Assembly: GCA_021741155.1 (NCBI GenBank)
Contig: JAIOYP010000008.1
Span: forward strand, 1-64,000
Source of the DNA: Flavobacteriales bacterium
GTDB taxonomy: Bacteria > Bacteroidota > Bacteroidia > UBA10329
Reading direction: 5' to 3'
Length of the DNA: 64,000 nt
The notes beneath the pieces were generated by a model, which was not told the origin of the DNA, did not search any database, and worked only from the letters and a program-made list of their open reading frames with translations. Both the position numbers and the translations under genes were made by a program. Shown in pieces: positions 43,324 to 50,919 of this stretch. The number at the start of each line of letters is the position of its first letter. Within the stretch, counting starts at the first letter, position 1.

Positions 43324-43384
43324 AGAAGCGTTCATCATCGTCTGTTGAAGCATTCAATCAGGCGATGATGAACGCTTCTTCACG
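43319..43384. repeat. 22-bp perfect inverted repeat with 22-nt loop
   Basis: The arms 43319-43340 and 43363-43384 are perfectly complementary, and the loop contains a smaller hairpin TTGAA-GCA-TTCAA (43345-43357). It covers the stop of the 43111 frame. No T-run follows on either side, so it is not a standard intrinsic terminator. Confidence 0.9.
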
Positions 43385-43455
43385 TTTCGCCCGCGATTTC
43401 GATGACTACGGATTGGCGAACATCCATACAGATATCAGGATATCCTTACATACGG

Positions 43456-43917
43456 ATGGGACATTTATTTGAGAAGGAGAGGTATTTAGAAGATTACATA
43501 GCTAAGCACGGACTTTATTCCAAAATTGGAATTGAAACTGTCCACCGTCAATACAGTCCAAAAGGAACTAGAGATAAATTAGACTTTTTAGGAAAAATGG
43601 GCGAGCAAAAAATCGTGTTAGAATTAAAACATCAGGACGGGGGGAAGTCAGCGGTTGAACAAGTGTTGAGATATGCTGGCTATTTGATGGGAGATAATGC
43701 CAAAGATTCGACAGGAATATCTATGAACATTCGGAAAATTCTGGTTACGGGAATTCAGAACAGAGAAACGGCTTTTGCCATTAAAGCTCTTACTACTGAA
43801 GAACGAGAAAATTTTGAATGGTATCTCTACAATTACAACTCAAAAACGGGAGACTTGGATTTTGTTCGAATAACAGAAAAGGACATTGAAAATCAATTGA
43901 GCGCTCAATTCAACTGA
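43456..43917 (+). CDS. NucS-like PD-(D/E)XK nuclease domain protein
   Basis: I choose the ATG at 43456 (MGHLFEKERYLEDYI), where the domain begins; an ATG at 43402 would add 18 residues. The 153-residue protein has a helix ERYLEDYIAKH, an Arg/Tyr segment HRQYSPKGTRDKLDFLG with the Asp, then IVLELKH (Glu-x-Lys) and SAVEQVLRYAGYLMG. This matches the C-terminal nuclease half of NucS/DUF91 proteins. NucS cuts mismatched or branched DNA; standing alone, without the N-terminal DNA-binding domain, its role is open. It follows the frameshift candidate. Confidence 0.7.
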   Translation: MGHLFEKERYLEDYIAKHGLYSKIGIETVHRQYSPKGTRDKLDFLGKMGEQKIVLELKHQDGGKSAVEQVLRYAGYLMGDNAKDSTGISMNIRKILVTGIQNRETAFAIKALTTEERENFEWYLYNYNSKTGDLDFVRITEKDIENQLSAQFN

Positions 43918-43928
43918 TTCGCCAACTG

Positions 43929-45089
43929 TCATTCGCCAAACTCAACATCCCTCCAATTCTGCACCCTCACCCCAGACTGTTCACGGTTTTCAATTCCTGT
44001 ATGAATAAGATGAAGATTGCAGTGTAGCGGCTCTGCCATTTTTTGGAAACGCTTCATCGGAACAAACATCTTTTCCCTTACGGTCTGACCAGATTTTATC
44101 TCCATCAGGCTGACCGAATTGGCATGTTCGAGCAGCAGATCGATCTCATTTCCTGAACTATCGCGCCAAAAGAATGCTGGAAACAGCTTTCCTGCATTCC
44201 AATGCTGTTTCTGCAATTCGGAAATGACGAAATTCTCAAACAGATGTCCGTAAGCAAAATGCCCGTTTAACTGATCGGGAGTGGTTATTCCCAACAGATG
44301 ACATAGTAATCCTGTATCGTGAAAATAGATCTTTGGCGAACGCACCGTGCGCTTATTGAAATTGCGGTACCAGGGCTGTAGTCGGAACAAGATGAAACTG
44401 GTTTCGAGGATGGAAAGCCACCGCTGCACCGTTTTGTAACTCACGCCAAGTTCATTTGCCAAGGCCGATGCGTTAAAAAGCTGCCCGACCCGTGCCGCAC
44501 AAAGTTTTAGGAATGCGCTGAAAAGTTGCAGGTCTGACACGTTGACCAACAGACGCACATCGCGTTCCACATAAGATTGCACGTAGGACGGAAAAAAATC
44601 GGAAGGTTCAATTTGTTGCTGATAAATGCGTGGATAACCGCCTGTGTGCATCAGCACATTCAATTCGTGGTTCTTGTCCGCATCAGAAAGTTCGGAAAAA
44701 CTGAACGGCAGCAGGTTATAAATGTAAACACGTCCTGCCAGACTTTGCGTCACCTTTTCCATCAGCAGGAAATTCTGCGACCCTGTAAGAACGAATTTTC
44801 CAAGCTCTCCAGATTCATCCACAATTCCTTGAATGTAGGAGAAGAGTTGAGGAACATTCTGCACCTCGTCTATTATAACGCCATCCGAGAATTGATTTAA
44901 AAACCCTTTGGGATCGTTGGTTGCAAATTCCTTGGTATCGGGGTTTTCGAGGGTTGTGTAAGCAAGGTCTGCAAACAACTTTTTGGCCAAGGTGGTTTTG
45001 CCAGATTGCCGTGGCCCAGTAATTGCAATGACGGGAAATTTCCTAGCCATTTCCATCAACTTTGCTTCTATTTTACGATTGTTGTACAT
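43929..45089 (-). CDS. AAA_14/DUF4143 ATPase
   Basis: The start is the ATG at 45089 (MYNNRKIEAKL); a TTG at 45104 is closed off by the palindrome. The protein has Walker A GPRQSGKTTL, Walker B VIIDEVQNVP and a Gly/Ser/Gln sensor (LTGSQNFLLME). The DUF4143 part (about 190-370) ends with EIDLLLEHANSVSLMEIKSG, a PD-(D/E)XK-like core. Such ATPases are common in Bacteroidota and other bacteria and lack a defined role. It is convergent with the NucS-like gene and has a perfect 11-bp inverted repeat upstream. Confidence 0.9.
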   Translation of the reverse strand: MYNNRKIEAKLMEMARKFPVIAITGPRQSGKTTLAKKLFADLAYTTLENPDTKEFATNDPKGFLNQFSDGVIIDEVQNVPQLFSYIQGIVDESGELGKFVLTGSQNFLLMEKVTQSLAGRVYIYNLLPFSFSELSDADKNHELNVLMHTGGYPRIYQQQIEPSDFFPSYVQSYVERDVRLLVNVSDLQLFSAFLKLCAARVGQLFNASALANELGVSYKTVQRWLSILETSFILFRLQPWYRNFNKRTVRSPKIYFHDTGLLCHLLGITTPDQLNGHFAYGHLFENFVISELQKQHWNAGKLFPAFFWRDSSGNEIDLLLEHANSVSLMEIKSGQTVREKMFVPMKRFQKMAEPLHCNLHLIHTGIENREQSGVRVQNWRDVEFGE

Positions 45090-45099
45090 GAAAAAGTTA

Positions 45100-45130
45100 T
45101 GCAAATTAGATATTCAATGTCTAATTTGCA
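45100..45130. promoter_or_regulatory. 11-bp inverted repeat TGCAAATTAGA/TCTAATTTGCA
   Basis: Perfect arms at 45100-45110 and 45120-45130 with a 9-nt spacer lie just upstream of the DUF4143 gene. One arm includes CTAATTTG, one mismatch from the TAnnTTTG box on the minus strand, 12 nt before the ATG. This looks like an operator overlapping the promoter. Confidence 0.55.
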
Positions 45131-45168
45131 AGAAAAACATCTTCAGTAAAAACTTAATACATCAAGCC

Positions 45169-46524
45169 TTAACCGCCCACAGACTCCAACATCGCCAAAA
45201 ATTCCCTTTCGCCACTTTCCAGCGCGCCCTGAACCGTTTGAAAATGACCGTTTGTAGCGGTGGCCTCACCAGCAAAATGAACTTTATTCCCGATGCTTTC
45301 GGCCAAGATGGAGCGTTGATCTCCAATACCAAGCGAACTATAAGAATACGCGCCACGGATGTAGGGTTGATGTCCCCAATCCATTATCACTCCATTAAGG
45401 AAAGATGCCGTGGCTTGACCGTTGTAAACAGCATCTAACTCGTTGAGCAAAGTGGGGATAATCCCTTCCTCTGCTACACTCAGTTGTTCGGCTTTAGTTC
45501 CCATTACGAATGCTGAAAGAACATAATCCGAACCACCTTTCCCCCAAGAAGCATTCCAATAGACAGGTGCATTTTCTGCACCGATTAAACTTGTTGCGCT
45601 CCAAAAATCTTGACTGAATTTGAGTAAGACTTTCATTCCCGTATCCATTCCAATGCTGTTGATAGCCTGTTGTTTGGCCGTTGAAAGCGCAGGAGAGAAG
45701 GAGATGATACCGCTTTTCAATACTGCCACCGAGGCGGTGATGAGTACGCGATCGGCTTCAAAAGTGTCACCATTTTCAATCGTCACCACTACTTTTTCTG
45801 CGGAATAATTTATAGACGTTACAGGAGAAAACAAATGGATATTTTCCAGAACAGAAGGTACAACCACCTCATTTATAAGGTCGAAATACGTTCGTTTAAA
45901 CCTGAAATCTTTGTTGCCCGATGACCAAGCTTCTTCTTCACGCTGGGTGTAAAGTAGGCTCAAGCGTTCTGCTGATGTGCCGAATTCGCCTGCAATGTAT
46001 TCCAGAATGCCAAAGTCCTGCGAGCCCATTCCCTGTTGCTGGGCGTATTGCAAAATGCTGATGTCGGGTCCGCTGTACGAAACATCACCATCTAAAATTC
46101 CCATGATGTTTTCGAGAATAGAAGAGCTATAGTTGTTCTGGATTTGACCATTCACCAGAAAAGCTTCTTCACCTTGGTCTTCAAAGAAATCGAACCCAGC
46201 ATCCTGTGCCAACTGATGGCTCAATGATTTTTTTCCGTGTATCCATTCCGCACCCAAATCAATTGGGAAATCAGCAAAATCGTCATTCTTCCAAATACGC
46301 CCACCAATGCGGTCTGACGCTTCCAAAATGTCGACCTGTGCGCCATGCTCCTTCATCTTTTTGGCAGCATAAAGTCCGGCCGCACCAGCTCCAACCACTA
46401 TAATTTTAAAACCTTCGGGAAAATTACCAAGCTGATCTTTTTTGCATCCCGAAAGCCAGTACGGAAGCACCGAAACTGCAGAAACACCCAAGGTCGATTT
46501 TTTGATGAAGGAGCGTCTTTTCAT
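45169..46524 (-). CDS. Tat-exported FAD-dependent amine oxidase
   Basis: The 451-residue flavoprotein begins with a twin-arginine signal KRRSFIKKSTLG and a lipobox-like LSGC, so it is exported folded and probably lipid-anchored. The FAD-binding site VVGAGAAGLYAAKKMKEHG and the GG motif ASDRIGGRIW are followed by a C-terminal dinucleotide segment HFAGEATATNGHFQTVQGALESG. It resembles monoamine and polyamine oxidases. It is divergent from the 46569 gene. The substrate amine is unknown. Confidence 0.9.
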   Translation of the reverse strand: MKRRSFIKKSTLGVSAVSVLPYWLSGCKKDQLGNFPEGFKIIVVGAGAAGLYAAKKMKEHGAQVDILEASDRIGGRIWKNDDFADFPIDLGAEWIHGKKSLSHQLAQDAGFDFFEDQGEEAFLVNGQIQNNYSSSILENIMGILDGDVSYSGPDISILQYAQQQGMGSQDFGILEYIAGEFGTSAERLSLLYTQREEEAWSSGNKDFRFKRTYFDLINEVVVPSVLENIHLFSPVTSINYSAEKVVVTIENGDTFEADRVLITASVAVLKSGIISFSPALSTAKQQAINSIGMDTGMKVLLKFSQDFWSATSLIGAENAPVYWNASWGKGGSDYVLSAFVMGTKAEQLSVAEEGIIPTLLNELDAVYNGQATASFLNGVIMDWGHQPYIRGAYSYSSLGIGDQRSILAESIGNKVHFAGEATATNGHFQTVQGALESGEREFLAMLESVGG

Positions 46525-46529
46525 AGCAA

Positions 46530-46537
46530 CGAATTTA
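46530..46537 (-). promoter_or_regulatory. TAAATTCG -7-like box for the amine oxidase gene
   Basis: One mismatch to TAnnTTTG (TTCG ending), 5 nt before the ATG at 46524. Confidence 0.4.
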
Positions 46538-46568
46538 GCAGATTGCAGCTGTATTTTAAGGATTCACC

Positions 46569-47441
46569 ATGAAGGTCGAGGTCATTGACGTATTACCACT
46601 CGTGGCTGTGCCCAGCGCATCGGGGATTGCCATATGTGGGAATCTAATCTTTGCAATTGGTGACGATTCGCCATTTCTGCATCAGCTTGATCGAAAGTTA
46701 AAACCCATCTCGAATTGGCCGCTATTCACTTCAGAACAGATGGAGACCGGTCGTATCCCCAAATCTGAAAAGCCCGATCTGGAGGCCATGGAACTGGTGA
46801 ATGGCGAAGAACTTGTCATTTTCGGTTCGGGTTCAAAATCGCCCGAACGCGATGTGTTCATTCGTGTCAAAGTGAATGAACCCCCGAGAACTGAAACCTA
46901 TTACATTTCCGAATTCTACTCGCATTTGAAGGAATTGCCAGTCATGGAGGGTAGTGAATTGAACATTGAAGCAGCGGCCTTCCACAACGGAAAAATGTTG
47001 CTTTTCAACAGGCGAAGTCCAGTTCTATTTGAATTCAATTATGAAGGATTTATCAAGCATTTGATTCAGAATGGCCCCATTCCGCCCGTGAATGCATATA
47101 AAATCCAATTACCTTGTATCGATGGAGTTGATTCTGGTTTCTCTGGCGCAACGGTGAGCATGCAAACAGGGCGATTGATTGTGACGGCCTCAGTGGAGGA
47201 CACCAGCAACGCTTATGATGATGGCCGAGTACTGGGTAGTTTTGTCGGGTGGGTTCCATTGGATGAGTACGAACGGTCAGAGAATTACGAGTTTGTTCGG
47301 CTACAAAACGAGAACCACGTGTTCAAGGTCGAGTCGGTGGCACTTGAACACGAGAATTCTGACACTGAATTGATCGTGCTCATGACCACCGATAACGATG
47401 GTGGCATTTCTCAACTCATCAGGGCTCGGTTGAATTGGTGA
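46569..47441 (+). CDS. Uncharacterised beta-propeller-like protein (DUF6929-like)
   Basis: The 290-residue protein lacks a signal peptide and is composed of short beta strands with Gly/Asp turns, for example GIAICGNLIFAIGDDSP, LEAMELVNGEELVIFGSGSK and IEAAAFHNGKMLLFNR, suggesting a five- or six-bladed propeller. It recalls a Bacteroidota family of unknown function (DUF6929, by memory, low certainty). It is divergent from the Tat amine oxidase gene (44 nt between the start codons), and a weak TATTTTAA box precedes it. No active site can be assigned. Confidence 0.6.
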   Translation: MKVEVIDVLPLVAVPSASGIAICGNLIFAIGDDSPFLHQLDRKLKPISNWPLFTSEQMETGRIPKSEKPDLEAMELVNGEELVIFGSGSKSPERDVFIRVKVNEPPRTETYYISEFYSHLKELPVMEGSELNIEAAAFHNGKMLLFNRRSPVLFEFNYEGFIKHLIQNGPIPPVNAYKIQLPCIDGVDSGFSGATVSMQTGRLIVTASVEDTSNAYDDGRVLGSFVGWVPLDEYERSENYEFVRLQNENHVFKVESVALEHENSDTELIVLMTTDNDGGISQLIRARLNW

Positions 47442-47490
47442 TTACCATGTATTGTTAAAATCAAACTAAATTCGACCAGACAAATTCACC

Positions 47491-48471
47491 ATGAAACAAA
47501 TTCTACTCTCCTTTTCAGCACTCATTCTATGTTCCAATGTTCTCGCGCAGCAAACAGGCGATTACACCCTCACCATTGCAACCACGGAATCGACCCTAAA
47601 CGGGGATAGCTTGGACATTTATTTCCACGTTCCAAGCACGTACAATTCATCGTTACCATCCAAAATGATACTCGGTTTTCATGGCCTCGGAAATCCTGAT
47701 AACAGCAACGACATCCGAAATTATCTCTCTCCGCTGGGAGACAGTTTGAATGCTGTAATTGTTTGCCCGAACCCATATCTGCAAGATCAGCCAAGAAGTG
47801 AAGTTGTTCTCAATTTGGCCTATGATAGCGTGATGACATGGTTCAATATCGATACGAATCAAGTGTATATCACAGGATATTCTGCCGGAAGCGATGTGGC
47901 GGCACAATACTTTTTTGGAGAACCATCGCACAAAATGAAAGGTCTCATTTGGCATTCGCCCGGATTTTTCTTTAACCCAGACCTGAGCAATCCGCAGGAT
48001 ATTCCGCCTGTTTGTTTGTGTACGGGAACGGCAGATTTTACCTCGATCATTCAGACCAATCTGCTCAACAATAGTTTGAACGGTGCTGGTTTTCCATATC
48101 TCTACAACCAAATTCCGGGAGTTGACCACACGATGGAGTATCCCACTCTGACACAGGAAATGTTGGAATGCATCCATTTCATTGATGCGAATACTCCTAA
48201 TGTTGGAATTGATGAATGGAGCAAAAACCCGGTTTCAATTTATCCAAATCCATTGACTGAAGGATTGAATTTGACATTGTCGGGATTGGAAGGAAATGTG
48301 AGCATTTCTATTTTTGATGTTAGCGGAAAGGCGGTTTGGAGCGAACAGCTTTATCATGTTTCGGACAAGGTTGAATTGGCTGATTTCCGAAGGGGAATTT
48401 CAGCTGGACTGTACACTTTCATCCTTCATTCTGAGAATGGAATATTGGCAAAAAAGCTGGTTGTCCGTTAG
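47491..48471 (+). CDS. Secreted esterase with a type IX sorting domain
   Basis: The 326-residue protein has a signal peptide MKQILLSFSALILCSNVLAQ, an alpha/beta hydrolase domain of about 220 residues with HGLGNPDNSND, nucleophile in GYSAGSD and His in IPGVDHTMEYP, and a C-terminal T9SS type A domain from VGIDEW (SIYPNP, ISIFDVSGK, ending AKKLVVR). It is therefore exported through the type IX system to the surface or medium. The layout resembles feruloyl/acetylxylan esterases or PHB depolymerase-like enzymes; the ester substrate is unknown. Confidence 0.88.
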   Translation: MKQILLSFSALILCSNVLAQQTGDYTLTIATTESTLNGDSLDIYFHVPSTYNSSLPSKMILGFHGLGNPDNSNDIRNYLSPLGDSLNAVIVCPNPYLQDQPRSEVVLNLAYDSVMTWFNIDTNQVYITGYSAGSDVAAQYFFGEPSHKMKGLIWHSPGFFFNPDLSNPQDIPPVCLCTGTADFTSIIQTNLLNNSLNGAGFPYLYNQIPGVDHTMEYPTLTQEMLECIHFIDANTPNVGIDEWSKNPVSIYPNPLTEGLNLTLSGLEGNVSISIFDVSGKAVWSEQLYHVSDKVELADFRRGISAGLYTFILHSENGILAKKLVVR

Positions 48472-48482
48472 GGCTTGATGCA

Positions 48483-49976
48483 TCAAGCCCCTAAACCAAG
48501 CAAATCCGCCACCTTTCTATCATTTGCCAAACGCGGCAATTTGAACTGTCCGCCTAATTTTCCTTGCGAGCGAGCATAGTTGATGAAAGCGTCTTCAGCG
48601 ACTTCGGTAATCACGGCTGGACGAAGAATGTTTCCTGTAATCAGATCCTTGTAATAGATGTTCTGTTCCTGCATTTCGCGGTCAATGGTGGCTGCAAACG
48701 CTTCCATGTTTTCTGGTCGCTTCGCGAAGCTGATGAACCATTCGTGGTAAGGCAACCCGCCTGAGGCGGGATTGACCTGTGGCGCCACATGAAAATCGAT
48801 GACCTCGCCTCCGTGTGTAGCGAGAGACGCATTCAATGCGTGCTCAACTTCTTTGGCAATCACGTGTTCGCCAAAGGCAGAAGTAAAATGCTTTACGCGA
48901 CCTGAAACGATGACACGGAACGGCTTTTTGCTCACGAATTGGACCATATCGCCAATGCTGTAGCCCCAAAGTCCCGCGTTGTTGCTGATGATAAGTGCGT
49001 AATTCTTGCCGAGTTCTACTTCACCGATTGTCAGTCGGGTTGGTTTTTCGTTGTGAATTTCATCGGCTGGAACGAACTCGTAGAAAATACCGGCATTCAG
49101 AATGAGCAACATGCCTTTTTCGGTCTGTGTATCCTGATAAGCGAAGAAGCCTTCCGAAGCAGGAAATAACTCAATGCTGTCAATTTTCTTCCCGATAGTG
49201 GCTTCCATTTTGGCTCGATAAGGCTCAAAATTCACACCTCCATAAACGAAGAGCGAGAAATCGGGAAAGACATCTTTAACTGGTTTCCCTGTCCGTTCGT
49301 TGATCTTATCAAAATACATCTGTACCCAACTTGGTATGCCCGAAATGAGTGTCATGCGTTGGTTCAACGTTTCATCAACCACCGTCTCCACCTTGGTTTC
49401 CCAATCGTCAATGCAATTGGTTTCGTAGCTCGGCATTTGGTTGGTGCGCAAATAACCAGGCACAAAATGATTGCTGATGCCAGACAAACGCCCTACGAAA
49501 ATGCCATTCTTCTTATCCAATTCGGGAGAGCCAGAAAGGAAAATCAGTTTACCATCCACAAACGAAGCATTTCCCGTTTCGTGGATGTAACTCAGTAGCG
49601 CGTTCTTCGCTCCATTGATGTGATTTGGAATGCTGTCGCGAGTAATCGGAATGTATTTCGCCCCAGAAGTGGTGCCACTGGTTTTTGCGAGATAAAGTGG
49701 TTTCCCAGGCCAAAGCACGTTTTCTTCTCCGCTTGCGGTGCGCTCGAAATACGATTTCAATTCTTCGTAATCACGAATCGGAACGTTTTTCACGAAATCA
49801 GCATGAGATTTTACTGTTCCGAAATTGTGGTCTTTTCCGAAGGTGGTGTTTTCTCCTTTAGAAATGAGGTCAGTGAAAACCTGTTGCTGTGTTTCCGCAG
49901 GACGGCTGCTCCAAGCTTTGGTTTGTCGGTCGGTGTACCAAGCAAGTGGTTTGGCAAAAAAGGAGCGGATTCCCAT
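48483..49976 (-). CDS. GH3 auxin-responsive-promoter-family acyl-adenylating protein
   Basis: I start at the ATG at 49976 (MGIRSFFAKPLAWY), the normal family start; the longer frame to 50066 adds a basic leader. The ATP-binding motifs KTSGTTSGAKYIPIT, VYGGVNFEPY and a C-terminal GRVKHFTSAFGEHVI segment are present. Plant GH3 enzymes link amino acids to hormone carboxylates through acyl-adenylates; the bacterial substrate is unknown. A 15-bp palindrome (48756-48770) is inserted in frame and encodes the Asn-Pro-Ala-Ser-Gly-Gly of NPASGGLPYHEW, just before a conserved YHEWF motif. It is divergent from the acyltransferase gene. Confidence 0.88.
   Translation of the reverse strand: MGIRSFFAKPLAWYTDRQTKAWSSRPAETQQQVFTDLISKGENTTFGKDHNFGTVKSHADFVKNVPIRDYEELKSYFERTASGEENVLWPGKPLYLAKTSGTTSGAKYIPITRDSIPNHINGAKNALLSYIHETGNASFVDGKLIFLSGSPELDKKNGIFVGRLSGISNHFVPGYLRTNQMPSYETNCIDDWETKVETVVDETLNQRMTLISGIPSWVQMYFDKINERTGKPVKDVFPDFSLFVYGGVNFEPYRAKMEATIGKKIDSIELFPASEGFFAYQDTQTEKGMLLILNAGIFYEFVPADEIHNEKPTRLTIGEVELGKNYALIISNNAGLWGYSIGDMVQFVSKKPFRVIVSGRVKHFTSAFGEHVIAKEVEHALNASLATHGGEVIDFHVAPQVNPASGGLPYHEWFISFAKRPENMEAFAATIDREMQEQNIYYKDLITGNILRPAVITEVAEDAFINYARSQGKLGGQFKLPRLANDRKVADLLGLGA
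48756..48770. repeat. 15-bp palindrome CCCGCCTGAGGCGGG inside the GH3 gene
   Basis: A 7-bp perfect inverted repeat around a central G, in frame within coding sequence. The reverse complement CCGCCTCAGGCGGG occurs at 57816-57829 between acpP and fabF, so this is a dispersed family. Confidence 0.85.
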
Positions 49977-50037
49977 TTTGTAAAGGAAAAAGGAAAAACG
50001 GGAAAATGAAAAAGCGAATCGTTTGATTTCGAGTAAG

Positions 50038-50045
50038 CATCTTTG
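50038..50045 (+). promoter_or_regulatory. CATCTTTG -7-like box for the acyltransferase gene
   Basis: One mismatch (C for the first T) to TAnnTTTG, 4 nt before the ATG at 50050. Confidence 0.4.
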
Positions 50046-50049
50046 CACC

Positions 50050-50904
50050 ATGTACCGCATTCTCAAACTCGTATTGGGTGCAATTGCCAGTCTGCCGTGG
50101 TGGGCGTTGTATGTGCTTGCAGACCTTTTTCATTTCCTCATCTATCATGTGATTTGGTATCGAAGAAAAATGGTTTGGCGCAATCTTTCGGCTGCCTTTC
50201 CAGAAAAGAGCGTAGAGGAAATCAACGAAATCAATATTCAGTTTTACAAGAATTTCTGTGATCAGGTGGTGGAAACCATCAAGCTTTTCAGATCCACACC
50301 GGAGGAGATCTCTGAACGATTTGAGGTTGACACGACCGTTTACGACAAGCTTTTTTCGGAAGGAAGACACGTGCTCCAAGCTACTTCCCATCAGTTTAAT
50401 TGGGAATGGGGAAACTGGATTTTGAACCATCACACGCAGTTCCATCTTCGCATCATTTATATGATTCAGAAGAACAAAAGCATGGAACGTTTGGTGAATG
50501 AATACCGAGTTCGGTACGGAACAGAACTCATTCCTGCTAACGATCTGAAAGCGATGATGACCGACCCAGCGCAACCGACCATGACAGTTTTTCTTGCCGA
50601 CCAAAATCCTTCGGATAGAAAACGGGCGGCTTGGGTCAGCTTTTTCGGGAGAGAAATTCCTTTTCATCGCGGTTTGGAAATTCTAGCCAGAAGAAAAGGC
50701 CACGCAGTGGTTTTTGATGAGATGATTCGCGTGAAGCGTGGTCATTACAAAAGCGTTTCGAAGCTCGCTTTTACGGATGGAAGCAAAACTTCAGAGGGTG
50801 AAATCACCGAGGCATACGTTCAATTTCTAGAAGAAAGCATCAAGCGGCAGCCAGAAAATTGGCTTTGGAGCCACAACCGGTGGAAGCACGCGCGTCAATC
50901 CTAA
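50050..50904 (+). CDS. Lipid A lysophospholipid acyltransferase-like (HtrB/LpxL family)
   Basis: The start at 50050 gives MYRILKLVLGAIASLPWWALYVLAD, an uncleaved membrane anchor; an upstream ATG at 50023 lies before the promoter-like box. The 284-residue protein has the catalytic dyad as SHQFNWEWG (His-x4-Glu), NPSDRKRAAWVSFFGR and EIPFHRGLEILARRKG, as in HtrB/LpxL/MsbB. It adds a secondary acyl chain to lipid A or to a related ornithine or glycine lipid. It precedes the CaCA antiporter by 15 nt. Confidence 0.88.
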   Translation: MYRILKLVLGAIASLPWWALYVLADLFHFLIYHVIWYRRKMVWRNLSAAFPEKSVEEINEINIQFYKNFCDQVVETIKLFRSTPEEISERFEVDTTVYDKLFSEGRHVLQATSHQFNWEWGNWILNHHTQFHLRIIYMIQKNKSMERLVNEYRVRYGTELIPANDLKAMMTDPAQPTMTVFLADQNPSDRKRAAWVSFFGREIPFHRGLEILARRKGHAVVFDEMIRVKRGHYKSVSKLAFTDGSKTSEGEITEAYVQFLEESIKRQPENWLWSHNRWKHARQS

Positions 50905-50907
50905 ATA

Positions 50908-50915
50908 TATCTTTG
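50908..50915 (+). promoter_or_regulatory. TATCTTTG -7 box for the antiporter gene
   Basis: An exact TAnnTTTG match, 4 nt before the ATG at 50920, predicting a leaderless transcript in addition to read-through from the acyltransferase gene. Confidence 0.55.
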
Positions 50916-50919
50916 CCGC

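Noticed and set aside
43254..43384. Insertion sequence with programmed frameshift
   Set aside because: The slippery site and hairpin recall transposase genes, but neither frame resembles a transposase and no terminal repeats or target duplications were seen.
49870..50667. 265-codon minus-strand frame across the divergent GH3/acyltransferase junction
   Set aside because: Antisense to the acyltransferase and its composition is not protein-like; both real genes have full motifs.
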